Shown here: piece after piece, positions 10,491-23,539 of the stretch | How positions within the stretch are numbered: the stretch's first letter is position 1 | Layout of the letters: each line of letters opens with the position of its first letter | NCBI GenBank assembly: GCA_004352715.1 | Contig: SCFE01000009.1 | Coordinates: forward strand, 3,023,407-3,087,406 | DNA length: 64,000 nt | Direction: 5' to 3' | Origin: Hofstenia miamia | Taxonomy: Eukaryota; Xenacoelomorpha; Acoela | Notes under the pieces: model-generated | What the model was told of the DNA's origin: nothing | What the model saw: only the letters and a program-made list of their open reading frames with translations | The model's database searches: none | Translations under genes and position numbers: made by a program

Positions 10491-11842
10491 TCTCACAATT
10501 TTCAAATTTTCTAATTGCCTGGAAAAAATTCTTTATAAATGTGGAGAAACGGTTTGTTCCTTAAAATGAACGGTAGACTGTTTAAAGTTAAGCAATCTAA
10601 ACTTGATAATTATAAAATGGCTTCAAATAACGAAAACATTGTTTTTTTGGTATGGGTAATTAAATAATGTGAGTTAAGGAAGATTTCAAAATATTTCCCA
10701 TTATTACTTTAAAATTAAACTACCTGAGGATTCTTGACAATTTTTCATTACTATATAAATATTTTTTAAACACTTATAGCTCAAAAACTTTTAATGCCCG
10801 ATAGGCAGTTTATAGGTTAATAATAGAAATTGTTACGTAATAAAGACGAGATTTAATCGATTATATATTTTTCGCTCTAAAAACGGTCGGCAATTAAAAA
10901 TACTTTTATGGTGAAAAATTCAGTGCGCATGGAATGGTATGCCTACTCTGATGACAGTACAGAAATTCATGAGGCAGAATAAGGTCTCTAAAGATGGTCT
11001 AATCTATTTATTCAAATTGTAATTTGCTGTAAAGATGTGAATTTTAACTATTTCGTTTGGGCATTGTAGTGAATTCAGATTTCATAAATATAAAAAAATC
11101 AAACATGTTTCACAAGTAGCTGGTTGGTGTGTAGATTCTTAAGCATAAAGCTAGTCCATACGGTCAATTGTCACAGAGCAATGGGTTCTGAAATGTCTCA
11201 TTTGAAGACACGTAATAGAAGTTCATCAAGTCGTAATTAACAAAGGTCTTAATTACACAAAGAGTATAATAGCTGAAATTTTATTTTTAGGTTGTAAGAT
11301 AGAACGAACGGAGTTCTCTGAAATTCGGAAAACAGCTAAGAAATCGGAGCAAAATTCGCAAGATAATACCATTCCCAATTTTCCTCTACTAAGTGGGCAG
11401 TGGAGGTTTACTGAAAAAGTACAATCTAAACACGGGTTGACCCATTCTGCATGAGAATCAAAATAACCGTAATTATAGCATCTATTCCATCAAACAATGA
11501 GCTAAATAAATATGAAACGCTTTTATGAAATATTTTTGACAAAAAAAATTGCAAATTTCCTTTTCATATTTTTTAAAATCGATCAATTTCTACTATCACA
11601 CTATAGATGAGTGTAAATTACTAAGAATTTAAGGGAAAATTAATGAATTTGAGTATGGTTCCAACTCAAATTATTATTGAAATACTTGAAGCACATTGGA
11701 TCAAGACACTTATTTGAGTTATTCTCGATTTTTGGTTTACTAATCACATTATGTTAAAAATAATAATTGAGTTGATTATATTAAAGTATATTGAAAGCAA
11801 TTAATAAATAAATAAATTTTTCGAGAGCAAAGTAGATAGCAT
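10491..11842. other. Stretch without recognised genes
   Basis: No coding region, repeat pair or RNA gene was recognised. Part of it would be the 3' flank or 3' UTR of the minus-strand secreted-protein gene. Confidence 0.4.
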
Positions 11843-14338
11843 TCAATTTTTTCCCACTTCCATCATATCATCAGCTGCATGAATACAATTAGAGCAAAGC
11901 ACATTATAATTCGCGCCGCCAGCCTTCACGTAATCACCAACAGTGGCTTGTCCATTAATATTATTAGTAGCACCTCTTGTAAAGGATGATGGCATATGCT
12001 TTGAGTCCACTACTACTGTCTTACCGGAAGTTGGGGCTGCGTAGTCACTACCCTAAATTAAAGAATTAATATATTAAAACAAAGACGTCCTGAGAAAGCA
12101 TGTCAAATTAAATTATATTTCGCATGTACAGATCAACATTGAGATGGCAAATGGTCTACTCTAACTACGGTTTAACGGTTTGTAGTTGAATTCATTAAAT
12201 TGAGACAATCACAGAACATCATTCACAGTCAAACTTTTGAATTTTTAAGTTGCTATCGCAGTGCAGACGAGTGTAACGGTTTCCTTAAAATGCTATTCAA
12301 GAATACCGTACCCTGACACACAGTAGCAGTTGCAATGACATTTCATTTTTAATAGCCCTTACAGTCAATTACAGATTACAACGACACTTCATTCAGAAAT
12401 TTTCATATTGGAAATAAGTTATTTGCTTAAAATAAAATGATATTGGGTACAATCAGTGGTACACACAAGGGGGGCATGACTGACTGCCCCCATTAGATTT
12501 TCCAAAAAATTAACTTTGATTAGCTAAATCAAAATATTTCAGGCAGAAAATAAAGATTTTACAAACTGAGGTAGTAAAATACATTTATGGAGTCTATTTT
12601 TTTAATATTTTCAAAAATTTGGCGAGGATTCGTTTTGCTTTGGTCACTCACACGTTTACCGAGATGTCTCCGATAGAAAATTCTGCGTACGCTCCTATGT
12701 ATAATTGAAATTCTACTCAGTCGATGAGTTTGGCCAATGCCTTGGTTTTTTCAATAAATATCTCTCATTGAATTTCAATGTTGACTTTCCAGGTATATTA
12801 TTGATTTTGCATTTGATGTACTATTATTTGAAGTCCGCACCAGAGTTAACATCGGTACAAAATGCCATCTATTAGTTGATACCAACAAAACGTTCGGTTT
12901 TAAAAAAATTTGGGCATATATATTTATATAGGTCATTATTATCTGGAAGGAAATTTATATAAAATGCACAATTAATGTTAAAATATGCATATGTATAATT
13001 GAAAAAATATTATTTTCAATTGCGAAAATCGGATAAAATACTAAAAAATATATGATAAATAATTTTTTATTAATTTAATACGTCGAAATTACTGCTATTT
13101 TGCTTCCATAATAATTAAATAACTGCAGTCAAAAACATATATGTCCTCTGATTTAGTGTTTATACGGTGACAGCGTGACAGAAGACATACAATAAAATCA
13201 AAATTATTTGACTACATCTGNNNNNNNNNNNNNNNNNNNNNNNNNNNNNNNNNNNNNNNNNNNNNNNNNNNNNNNNNNNNNNNNNNNNNNNNNNNNNNNN
13301 NNNNNNNNNNNNNNNNNNNNNNNNNNNNNNNNNNNNNNNNNNNNNNNNNNNNNNNNNNNNNNNNNNNNNNNNNNNNNNNNNNNNNNNNNNNNNNNNNNNN
13401 NNNNNNNNNNNNNNNNNNNNNNNNNNNNNNNNNNNNNNNNNNNNNNNNNNNNNNNNNNNNNNNNNNNNNNNNNNNNNNNNNNNNNNNNNNATATATATAT
13501 ATGTATATAAACAATAAATTTTCTATACTGTAAAATAAATTATCTGCTGTAAATTAAATTTTGCAATAAACGTCTACATTTAACTGTATTGCTTCATTAG
13601 GTAGGCTTAGCCTAGCAGTATGGATAGGTTTGCAATAATTTCGCTTTTGTGGGCATAGTAATCACCTTCAAACTATTTGAAAAGTATGTAATAAGTCCGG
13701 TTAAAATTTTCTCACCTTCCTCATTCATTAACTACATGTATATTTAGTAGTAAATTTACAATAAATTAAAAAATATAGATTCATATTCGGCATCCTATAA
13801 ATTTGCAATCTAAAATAGCTTCAGAAAATTTTTAAACATTTTGGATGTGATTTAGAACTAGTAAAAAATAATGCAAGCTTCAACATTGTTGTAGTTTCAA
13901 ATAAGCTTAACATTCAGCCAAAGAATCGTCTATGCAATTTAAATGAATAGAAATCCATTTCATGGCATACATAATTCTAAGCTGATATTCAATTACACTC
14001 ATTATTATTTCGACTATTTGTGAAATAATCCATTGTTCACACTTTATGAGTGTAATAATAATATTAGCACAAACCTTGTGTACGAGGTAACTGTCACCAT
14101 TTTCTAATCCCAGTAGAACACCTTGATGCTCGATTCCTGTAAGTGGAGTAATTACGTTCATTGGCCGTGAAACTCTTGTGGCAGTTGAGACTTTGGAGTT
14201 AAATAAGTTGGTTAGACCACTCTTTGTTCCAATATCATAAGCGTGATTCTTTTGGGAACTAGAACCTGAATTTATCGTCCAAAAGCCGCTGCATAAACCT
14301 GTTGAGATAAAAAGTATGACCAAGAAGGAGAAGTGCAT
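11843..14338 (-). CDS. Two-exon secreted protein, possible permuted papain-like hydrolase
   Basis: Exon 1 runs from the ATG at 14338 to 14075 (88 codons) and ends at AAG|GTTTGT. Exon 2 runs from 12052 (after TTTAG) to the TGA at 11843-11845 (69 codons). The phase-0 junction restores the phrase YLVHK-GSDY. The 157-residue product starts with a clear signal peptide (MHFSFLVILFISTGLCSG), so it is probably secreted. The body has GIEHQGVLLGLENG (His71), DSYLVHKG and then VGDYVKAGG and LCSNCIHAADDMM (Cys141, Cys144). A histidine in a small beta-hairpin followed by a late asparagine-cysteine pair resembles circularly permuted NlpC/P60 or LRAT-like folds; this assignment is inference. The 2,022-bp intron contains an assembly gap. 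A TATAAAA lies 34 bp upstream of the start. Confidence 0.7.
13221..13490. other. Assembly gap, 270 N
   Basis: A run of N lies inside the intron of the secreted-protein gene, next to a TA-repeat (13491-13502) that probably caused it. Open frames drawn through the gap are meaningless. Confidence 0.99.
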
Positions 14339-14371
14339 TTTGAAATTCTGAATAATCCAAATGGACGCCCA

Positions 14372-14378
14372 TTTTATA
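14372..14378 (-). promoter_or_regulatory. TATA box candidate
   Basis: TATAAAA on the minus strand, 34 bp before the ATG of the secreted-protein gene. If used, the 5' UTR would be only about ten bases, so either the leader is very short, or a leader is trans-spliced, or the match is chance. Confidence 0.35.
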
Positions 14379-16146
14379 CATTGTTGTTGACATTGAGTAC
14401 ATATTTTGATTTTGACTGCGTCATGATTGAAGTTTTATCATTGAATCAATACTGGGACAAATATCACACTTACTAAGAGGGAATCAAGTTATATGGAAAG
14501 ATTTTGCTAAGCTGCTTAGAGACCAAGGGATCATCTGATTTTTAGTTTTTCTCAAGACATAAAAACGAGATCATATATGCCAAACACGAAATTGTTTTGC
14601 ATAAGAGCCTCACCCCTGTAAACTTGAATTAATCTTTGTGAAGTTAGCATGAGAAACCGAGGCTGCTGTGCGAAGGAATTTGGATTGTGCAAGCTATTTC
14701 AAAATTATTCGTTTTGATCCATTTTCCTTTTCCAAATGCTTTGTTTATATCAAAAATGAACAGTGACCTAGCGTATTCAAAATTGCCTAGTGTGCGGTAG
14801 CATAGAACTCTATATTTGGGTTCAAAATGTGATATTGAAGTAAAATCATGTGCATGATAATTGCAAATAACAAACCAATAATAGAAATATTAAAAATTGG
14901 CAAAAATATGAAGAAAGAAGTAGAATTGTGTACAGAGTTGGCATGTTTAAAGCACTGTTTAAAACAGCTCAGTTCCTTTAATTCCTCTTAATTTCCTGAA
15001 GATTTCAAAATATTTTATGGTTTGACAAAATTTTAATTTCGATTTTATAAAAACATTTTAAAAATGCACATGTGATAAGCAGTGATTAGAGCGGAAAAGC
15101 AAGAAAGATTATTGAATAATCCTTTCTAAAATAAAAAATGTTTCCTAGCTTATGCAATGACATGTTATGAATTGCATTTTTAATAAAGCATCCATAAGAA
15201 GGTTTAATATTTTTTAATGGCGTTTCCAATTTAAACGCAGCAGTACCCACATGTTTTTGGAAGGTTATTTTTAAATGCTTATTACAAATTCTTATAGAAT
15301 TTTATTGAAACTTTGGAAAATAATTTTTACAATTCGCTCATTCCTGCTTACATATGTACGAAACGAAAAATAAATATCGGTAAATGTATCATAATTAAAT
15401 AATTGCCACTATATTAGCAAATTTTACCATAGTGAAGTGTTTCTAAGAGCAAAAAAATACTGAAGTATATCAAAAATTATTTCCCTGACCCAGTATAACA
15501 AAAATAATGTTAAATTATCTGTGTCGATTTGGACATACGAAACGTAAACCGCGATTTGGTCACTCGTTATAAACTTGAAAAAATACGATTTCTCAATCGA
15601 TGTGCGACGATAATGAACGTACACCTCCCATTGTCTATTTTCCATTGCGTGGACCAATCAGCAACGTTCAGCTACAATTCTGTGAGGTATTTTACCAGCT
15701 ACGCCTAATTTTATTGTGTGCAGTAATTTCAAAACACATATTGCTTCTCGAAACTATACTAACTTAAAAGTATGAATTTATCATTACATTAGGGCTATTT
15801 CTTTTACCTAGAAAATTTGAAATTTTGACCCAGAAATGTTGACTTTTTTTACTTAAAAACGTAATTTTTTACCTACAAAATTGACATAATATTTTTTAAG
15901 CTTTTGTAAAATTCATGTATTCTATGCTAAACACAATCACCTAGCTAGTAAGAAGCGCCAACACAGAACTGCCCATAATTTTATTGTCTGAAGCATGCTT
16001 TTTAACAATGAGAAGAATCGTTTCATGGAAGCAGGAGAACACTTGCTATTTTCAGCAATCCATGTTCTTTAAGATTTAATGAACCGATTACTCGTTAAGT
16101 CATATAAACAATATTTTTCAATTTTCGGCAAAGCATCCAAAACTAA
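14379..16146. other. Stretch without recognised genes
   Basis: The open frame at 15424-15657 (minus) has no domain and looks like chance. Nothing else was recognised. Confidence 0.4.
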
Positions 16147-16620
16147 GGTTGATAAATGAAATAAAATGAAATGAAATGTTTATATTTAGAGTTGCTTTTT
16201 ACAATATAAAATACTGTTTACAACTCTAAAAGCGTCAAACAATAGAAATAAAGGAACAAAACACATACAAAATAATATTTACAACTATAATTACAATTAC
16301 TAGCTTGGACTATGGCGAATTTGGTTTAGATGCGGTCTATTGAATAATTAATTTTATAAAATTTAAAACCTCGCCATTTGTAGTCAAGCCTTCCCTTTGT
16401 ATAACTACAAAAGTATTTTTCAATTTCGTTTTTGAATACTCTTAATTTATTTCAAACTCAAAGCATTTTACAAGTTAAATTCAATTCATAGTATTTTGTG
16501 GCTTGCACTAACTTTTGCATTATTGCCCCATTGAAAGCAGTTTTTGCTCTCTCTCTCAACAATGACACCTTTAGTAATATCATTTTTATAAACATTGGCA
16601 AAATATTAAAATTGTAATTA
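16147..16620 (-). mobile_element. LINE 3' end with (ATTTC)n tail
   Basis: On the minus strand the segment encodes the end of LINE ORF2 (WRGFKFYKINYS, stop soon after), which matches WKGFKFYNLDYS at 28.68 kb and WRDFKFFNADYS at 24.04 kb. A 3' UTR with GACGCTTTTAGAGTTG follows, like GACGCTTTCAGAGTTG near 28.77 kb, and then a pentanucleotide tail of ATTTC/ATTTT units (16150-16178). It is a 5'-truncated insertion of the same CR1-like family. Confidence 0.75.
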
Positions 16621-18083
16621 AATGTTTGTTCTAACTTATCCCTATTTTAGTAGTTAAAATTATGCAGTAATATGTTCTCATGTTTTTGTAACCACGAAAT
16701 TTAAATTTTTAAAAACTAAACGAATTGGAAATGACGTTATAAATATGTAAGTAGAGGCTTCCTTCCCTTTAAACTTTTGTTTACAATTTAAGTACAAAAC
16801 GCATGAATTTTCTCAGATACTCTGCTATAAAGATTGTTTTTAAGTTTTGTATTACATGGTTTTAAAGAGTTTTTTTATGAAAATCATTCATACATTGTTT
16901 TGCTTAAAAAAATTTGACCGCAAAGAAAATTTCATTTTTTTTACCTAATTCCAAATATTGTAAAATTTTGACTTTATTTTGACCTTAAAATTTTTTAAAT
17001 GTTTGCATATGCATTAAAACAATTAAATTTCATTGGTATATATGGCAATAAGTATAAAAAATCGAAAATAATGTTAGCTTTACTAGGTTTTCAAGGCATA
17101 TATAATTGTAAAATATTTGAATTATTAGCACAATTGTAGTGTATTTGAAAGATTAGAAATTGATTCGGTGTGTGGTACATGTAGTTTGAAAATCCCTAAT
17201 TCGATTTATTTTTGATCCAATATAAACTATATCAGCAATTACATATTTTCAAATTGCTATGAACATCAAAAGTGTGATAATTAAGCTTATGAAATTTGCA
17301 AATATTTATTACTAAAATTTGGAATATAAGAATTCAGTGGAATTGTAAACAAAAAATTTTAATTTGAAATAATAAGGAGTGCGCCCCACACCTCGCACAA
17401 AGGGAGAATACGCCTCTGAAAAGGAAGGTATGCATTTTTGACATTCTAAATATTTGCCCAAATGATCAAATGTGTTGACAATTCAAAGTTCAAAATTGAG
17501 TACCAATTCATGTCAGTTTATATTTAGAAGGAGGAAATTATAAATCCCACAAACTATTAAGAGATCAACATATATAAGAAATCAATTTCGTTCTGCTACA
17601 ATTAAAGAGTTGAATTCTGAATTTGCTTAATTAATACATTACCAGTACATCATTTTATTGTTAATATTGAAATCCTAAAAGTTTACTTAAAAATAAATTT
17701 AGCATGTGTTAGATTATCAGATTTAAATAACTATTTTATACAAAAGAAATTGTAAAAATCTTTTGATATGTTTTGGATGTAACATGAATTCCGTTTATTT
17801 TTCTCTTATGTAGTAACAACTTTGATTAACAAAGATTTAGAAAACATGGTTAATATTGTTGTAATCAAATACATGCCAAATTTGATTACATCTGTTTTAG
17901 AATTGTTTAATGGAATAGATTATCTCGCTATACAAAATCTTTCTAATTAAATGCGGTGAAAAACCAAATTAAATAAAACTATATTGTTCTGAATCATCCA
18001 TTGGTAAAATTAAAAAAACTATTTATATTTTCTAGAAGTGATTATCCATAGTAGTTGCTCCCACTAAGATATGCGTGAATGGA
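16621..18083. other. Stretch without recognised genes
   Basis: A/T-rich sequence with no supported coding region. A single N is present at 18084, followed by a (TA)n tract. Confidence 0.4.
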
Positions 18084-18084
18084 N

Positions 18085-18119
<35 letters not shown>
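18085..18119. repeat. (TA)n microsatellite
   Basis: A run of alternating T and A beginning after a single unresolved base at 18084. Confidence 0.9.
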
Positions 18120-18123
<4 letters not shown>

Positions 18124-18398
18124 CCAGTAATTTTGTTTTTAGACCTAAGTAATTAACCTCTGACAAAGATTGACCTATAAAATAGACATAATAGAAATTC
18201 AATAATCATAATAAAAAAATTAAATTTTATTCTAAAGAATTGTTGTAGCAACCATATAATGTTCAATGTCATCTTCTAAAAAATCAACAACATCGAAAAA
18301 GATCTCTCAACGTCTGCACTTGTAGGTAGTGCCTTTTACATCAGAGCATAGTTACTTGGAGACAAATTTCCAGATGCAATCACAGTTCGGAAAATCTT

Positions 18399-19345
18399 AA
18401 TAGAATAGAATAGAATAGAATAGAATNNNNNNNNNNNNNNNNNNNNNNNNNNNNNNNNNNNNNNNNNNNNNNNNNNNNNNNNNNNNNNNNNNNNNNNNNN
18501 NNNNNNNNNNNNNNNNNNNNNNNNNNNNNNNNNNNNNNNNNNNNNNNNNNNNNNNNNNNNNNNNNNNNNNNNNNNNNNNNNNNNNNNNNNNNNNNNNNNN
18601 NNNNNNNNNNNNNNNNNNNNNNNNNNNNNNNNNNNNNNNNNNNNNNNNNNNNNNNNNNNNNNNNNNNNNNNNNNNNNNNNNNNNNNNNNNNNNNNNNNNN
18701 NNNNNNNNNNNNNNNNNNNNNNNNNNNNNNNNNNNNNNNNNNNNNNNNNNNNNNNNNNNNNNNNNNNNNNNNNNNNNNNNNNNNNNNNNNNNNNNNNNNN
18801 NNNNNNNNNNNNNNNNNNNNNNNNNNNNNNNNNNNNNNNNNNNNNNNNNNNNNNNNNNNNNNNNNNNNNNNNNNNNNNNTACTATAAGGTGAGCGCTGGT
18901 TTGAGATATCCCAAAATTTTATTAATGAAAAGTATCTTATGAAATATGAAGCATCATTAATACAATATAAACGTTTTCCATTCTTAGTAGAATAATTTTC
19001 GTCATAAACATTAGCTGCCCATTTGATTTGTGAATCAATTTTATTAATTAATGAGTGGTTTATGTTATTAAATAAGATATTACAGTATCTGTAATGACTT
19101 AATACTAGAGAGTTAACTAACATTAATTTCATTTTTGCATTTATAAAATTGTCTACATGCGCAATAGTTTTAATTCCCATTGCCATTTTGCGTAACACTA
19201 TGCGTATGTGATTTGAATAGTTTAATTTATTGTCAATTGTTACTCCAAGATATTTGAAAGTTTCAACTTGAACGACTTTTTATTTTATATGGTAAAATTT
19301 CAGCAGAATCATTTGTTTCCAGCTCCTCTTTTATTTCTTGTATCT
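18399..19345 (-). mobile_element. LINE fragment with (TTCTA)n tail and internal gap
   Basis: The minus strand encodes the region after the reverse transcriptase core: ETFKYLGVTIDNKLNYSNHI at about 19270-19215, a one-base frame change, then LRKMAMGIKTIAHVDNFINA and SLVLSHYRYCNILF. The first blocks are the thumb/post-RT signature of non-LTR elements. LRKMAMGIK recurs at 9.02 kb, and LVLSHLNYACILY is the counterpart at 23.58 kb. The segment ends in TTCTA repeats (18400-18426), the pentanucleotide 3' tail of this family. A 453-bp gap (18427-18879) hides the end of ORF2 and the 3' UTR. Confidence 0.75.
18427..18879. other. Assembly gap, 453 N
   Basis: Run of N within the minus-strand LINE fragment. 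Confidence 0.99.
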
Positions 19346-20325
19346 TCTCCTAATCTTGAACAATTGAAAAACTCTTATTTTCCAGTTTTTTCACTAGGTA
19401 CGAGAAGGACCGTAGCTACACACATTAGTTCATTTGCGACAGTTGGATTTTGTACAGCTTCTTTTGACTTTGCTACAAGTAACTAATCAAAATCATGTCT
19501 CATTAAATTATATATTTCAATGAGGTAATATACTTGTGTAAAGGTTTTTTAATGATAATAATTTAAAAATTTTGAGTAGGGGTGCAAATGCACACCAAAC
19601 AGTGACATTTTTTATTCAGTCACGAAACGTTAATACCATCAAATTACGTAGCACTATACTAAAAATGGACCTATTAGACTAAAAGACGTAACCTGCTAAA
19701 AATTTACCTATTAGACTTTATAGACCTATTGGTCATTACACGAAATTTGAATTTAAAATTGAATTCAAAATATGGCGCTGTAAATTTGCATTTATTACAT
19801 ATCTTAATAGTAAGCAGTTCTTCTCGCAATATTAGAAGCAATGGTGAAAGGCTAAATATCCTATCCAGAAAAGGCCATATTTTCCAAATATGTTACGAAA
19901 TGGCATTATTTAAGCAAATGGAAATTTGATGTTTAACATTTTATGGTTTATACAACATTGCAACAAATATGAATTGATTGATGCGATGTCTTCAACAGTA
20001 ATGCTACTAATCGAGTGTTACTATTTAATATCATTTTAAAAGAACGGTCTTTGCAGAGGTATTAAATAGAAGCAATTGATCGCTCATTGATATATAATGT
20101 ACAAAACTATTGGGACTTCCTTACTCCTTCGAAACTAAGGAGTTTGATAACAGGTAGAGTCAGAATTTATTTGATTGAGCCTACTCAGCTGATCGAATCC
20201 GTTCCAGATAATAAAGATTACGTGCTATATTCTGTTACTCAGTTGCAAATTGGAACTCTGAAAAATCTTCATATTTCATTAAATCTTGATGATCATTGGT
20301 GGACTACACTAGTATACAGATTTTT
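19346..20325. other. Stretch without recognised genes
   Basis: Open frames at 19729-19929 and 20087-20443 have no recognisable domains. The second runs into the left inverted repeat of the element that follows, so it is probably chance. Confidence 0.4.
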
Positions 20326-22600
20326 GGGGACTTGCTGTTGGGAGTGGTTTTGGAGGTTTTTGGGGGTGATAATTCCAAAAATGAGCTTATTTTTTGTCTA
20401 TATTGTCAGGATTAGCCGCTACGCAACACAGGTGTACTATTAATTGACCAATTTTTCCAAACATTTTGGAATTTAACTTTTCACTTTGTCTCCCATGCTC
20501 TACCTATACTGATTGCACATTATTTGCCAAATTGTTTGCTTTATGTCAACAAGAGATTAAAGCTTCCTTTGATATCTGAAATAATGTCATTGACCTGTCT
20601 AGTGCAAATCAATTTTAACAATGCAGGAAGCTAAAAGTAACACTTTAACGTAGCTAATCTTGTTCTTTTTTATTAGATTAATCCAGGGAGCTTAAAGCTA
20701 AATTAAATCTGATAGCGAGGAAATGTGAAAATAAACATAATGTGTTCTGGTTATATTTGCGGAAGTATACCTTGCCAAAGGGACGGGTCAAGATTACAGA
20801 ATTTGTAAAGAAGGCTTACTTCTCTCATTTTGGAATAAAGCTTGGAGATCAAGACAAGCCTTGGCCTCCTCATTTAGCTTGCAAGTCTTGTGTTGAGCTT
20901 CTCAGAAAATGGACAAATGGAAAAAGAAAAACAGGATTAAGCTTTGGTGTGCCTATGGTTTGGAGGGAGCCTTCAAATCATGTAAATGACTGTTATTTTT
21001 GCATGGTGAGCCTTGCTGGGGTGAGTTCGAAAACAATCTCCAAAGTAGAATATCCCAATATTCCATCAGCTATTAGACCTATTCTCCATTCCAATTATCT
21101 CCCTGTCCCAGTTTTCCTAGCTTTAAGAAATCCAAACAATGAAGACACCAGTGGATCTTCTACTGAACAAGATACTGGTACTGATGATGATTATTTTTCT
21201 TGCAGTGGACAAGATCCACTAAAACCATGACCGTATAGAAAATTACTTTGTATTTTGCAATGATGTCAAGGACCTTTTAAAAGCCTTGGGCTGTGAATAC
21301 GTAAGCAGTGAGTGGAGGCTGCTTATTGACAGCTGTAAAGCTAGTTTAAAATGTGTGCTGCTCAGTAATGGGAATCAGTATGCATCCATACCAATTGGAC
21401 ACTCAGTTGTTTTGAAAGAAAGTTACGACACTATGGCAATAGCTTTGAACAAAATAAAGTACAGCGAGCATAACTGGACAATATATGGAGACTTGAAAGT
21501 GATCTGCATCTTGCTTGGGCAACAAAGTGGATTTACAAAGTTTCCCTGCTTTTTATGTTTATGGGACAGTCGGGCTCGCCAAGAACACTGGGTCAGCGAT
21601 AAGTGGCCAAAGAGGGAAGACTTTGTAGTAGGTGAAAAAAATATTTTGCATCCTCCCTTGGTTAACCCCAGTAATGTTTTGCTTCCTCCACTATATATTA
21701 AACTGGGAATGATAACGCAATTCGTAAAGGCAGTAAACAAGGAAGGTGATTATTTTAGATATCTCTGACAAATTCCCTGCTTTAAGTACCGAAAAATTAA
21801 GGGCTGGTATTTTTGATGGTCCACAGATCCGCCGCTTAATGAAAGACAAAAGATTTGCGTTAACCATGACAGCTTTAGAGAAAGATGCTTGCTATCATTT
21901 TCAGCAGTGGTTGATAACTTTCTAGGAAACTTTAAAGCTGCACTTTCTTCACAGTCACATTGACTACTTCAAAGAAAATTTGGGAGAAATGAGCGAAGAA
22001 CAAGGAGAACGTTTTCATCAGGACTTAAAAACGATGGAGAAAAGGTATCAAGGGCACTGGAACGAAAACATGATGGCAGACTACTTCTGGTGCCTTAAAA
22101 GAGATGTTGCTGGTAGCTGTTCGCGAAAAGCAAAGAAACGAAAATTTATCTCTTGAGTTTTGAACTGTCAATGCCATATTTTCTTTTGTATAGAGGATGT
22201 TTTACGTAGCGTGAAATTTTGATATGATGTGGTGTTTTGATTTCCGTTTGTTGCTCCTGTTCTTCATAGGAGTTTTTCACAATTCGATCTGTGTTGTATC
22301 TCATGTAAGCTGCTGTATGTCATGTCCCTCTTTGTTCTATTAAGGTGAATGAAGTGATTCTTCTTCTACTTTCTGCTAATTTCACTTACTTAATGTAATA
22401 GAAAAGGTCTAATGATTGAAAACACTTCAATTGACTCCATGGCGTAAAAACTGAATACACAGCAATTGGGTTCACTGGTGATCTACAAAGTCAAAATCAC
22501 CATTTTCAAAAATATCAAATGGTGCAAAACTAGACGATATAGAAAAAATCTGATCACATTTTTGGAATCAGCGCCCCAAAATTACCCTAAAACCGATCTT
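20326..22600 (+). mobile_element. Decayed DNA transposon-like element with about 80-bp inverted ends
   Basis: The left end (20326-20412) and the reverse complement of the right end (22600-22515) share GGTTTT-G-G-TTTTGGGG-----GATTCCAAAAATG and a following TTTTTTxTCTATAT-GTC block. Between them lies the broken gene at 20742-22156. The outermost ends and any target duplication were not resolved, so the true element may be longer. Confidence 0.55.
20742..22156 (+). pseudogene. Transposon-derived protein of the VPMVWREP/NDCYFCM family, broken
   Basis: The segments read in order LGDQDKPWPPHLACKSC, VPMVWREPSNHVNDCYFCMV and YPNIPSAIRPI. After a break come VSSEWRLLIDSCKASLK, IYGDLKVICILLGQQSG and FLCLWDSRAR, then PPLYIKLGMITQFVKA. 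After a frameshift near 21745 come FFHSHIDYF and GERFHQDLKTMEKRYQGHW, ending KKRKFIS at a TGA (22154-22156). These blocks belong to a large, repeat-encoded protein family found in many arthropods and cnidarians. I know it by these phrases but not by an agreed name or catalytic mechanism. The cysteine pairs near the N-terminus may bind zinc. At least two breaks (near 21230 and 21745) and an in-frame stop near 21925 make this copy dead. The first frame opens at GTG, so its true start lies upstream or is lost. Confidence 0.7.
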
Positions 22601-22862
22601 TTTTCTCAATCCCTATGGAAGTCATTTTTAATTGTTGACCTGTGCTATCTATATTATAACAGTATATTTTGGAAGCACCAAATTTACTTTTTGAACTAGG
22701 ATCTATTATCAGAGAATTAATTTAATTCAGACTGAAGCCTAACACGGCCGGGCACATTTAAACCAATGCCGAATCGTTCTACTTTAGTTCCATTTTTATG
22801 ATCATTATCAAAGAAATCTTTCAAAATTTTGGTACTTTTGACGAATTTTGGACATGCTAGAA

Positions 22863-22899
<37 letters not shown>

Positions 22900-23539
22900 A
22901 TATGTATATATATTTTATCTCTTAAAAAGTTCCCCACCAAGTCATTTGAAATTTTTCATGTATTTTCCTATTTGCATGCTCTAGTAAAAAAACAACCTGA
23001 CCATTGTTTGAACATTTATCATTTTGTAGTCCAATAACAGTTAGAATAGTTTATATTTTCTTTGTAGAATTAGTGCAAATTTCTATTTCTTGTATTTACA
23101 CAATACTGCCACTATTTTTGCTAGTTACTTCTAAGCGTTAAAGGAATGTCTTAAATCTGAGATGGTTTCTTCAAAATCATTTTGAGCTCCGATGCAAATT
23201 AAAAAGATATTAAGAATCTGAAAGCACCCTGGGATAGAGTAGGGAGTGTAATTTCTTTATTTATTATGAAATCCCACTATAGATCGCAACACTTTGTAGT
23301 TACAGCTTTTTGTGAAAACTCCAGCCTCAGCAATTTCAGAGCAATCACTCTGAGCTAATGTTCGGCATGTGTTATTTATCTAAAGAAAAGAAATAGCTGG
23401 TCTTTAGAACTTTTGCTTCGCAGAACATTGGGAATGGGAATAACTTGAAATAACTTGTATAATAAAAAGTAGACATTGTAGAACAGACAAGGCACATCCA
23501 AATTCACACTACATTTCAATAAGAAAACTGTAAAACAAA
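22601..23539. other. Stretch with a (TA)n tract and no recognised gene
   Basis: A TA-repeat lies at 22866-22893. No gene was recognised; the right end may be LINE sequence too decayed to read. Confidence 0.4.

Noticed and set aside
13208-13514. 100-residue open frames on both strands
   Set aside because: They are created by the run of N at 13221-13490 and have no sequence content.
15424-15657. 77-codon minus-strand frame
   Set aside because: No domain, splice context or repeat relation; consistent with chance in A/T-rich DNA.
20087-20443. 118-codon plus-strand frame as a gene
   Set aside because: No domain, and it runs into the inverted repeat of the neighbouring element with a Trp-rich end typical of chance translation of G-rich repeats.
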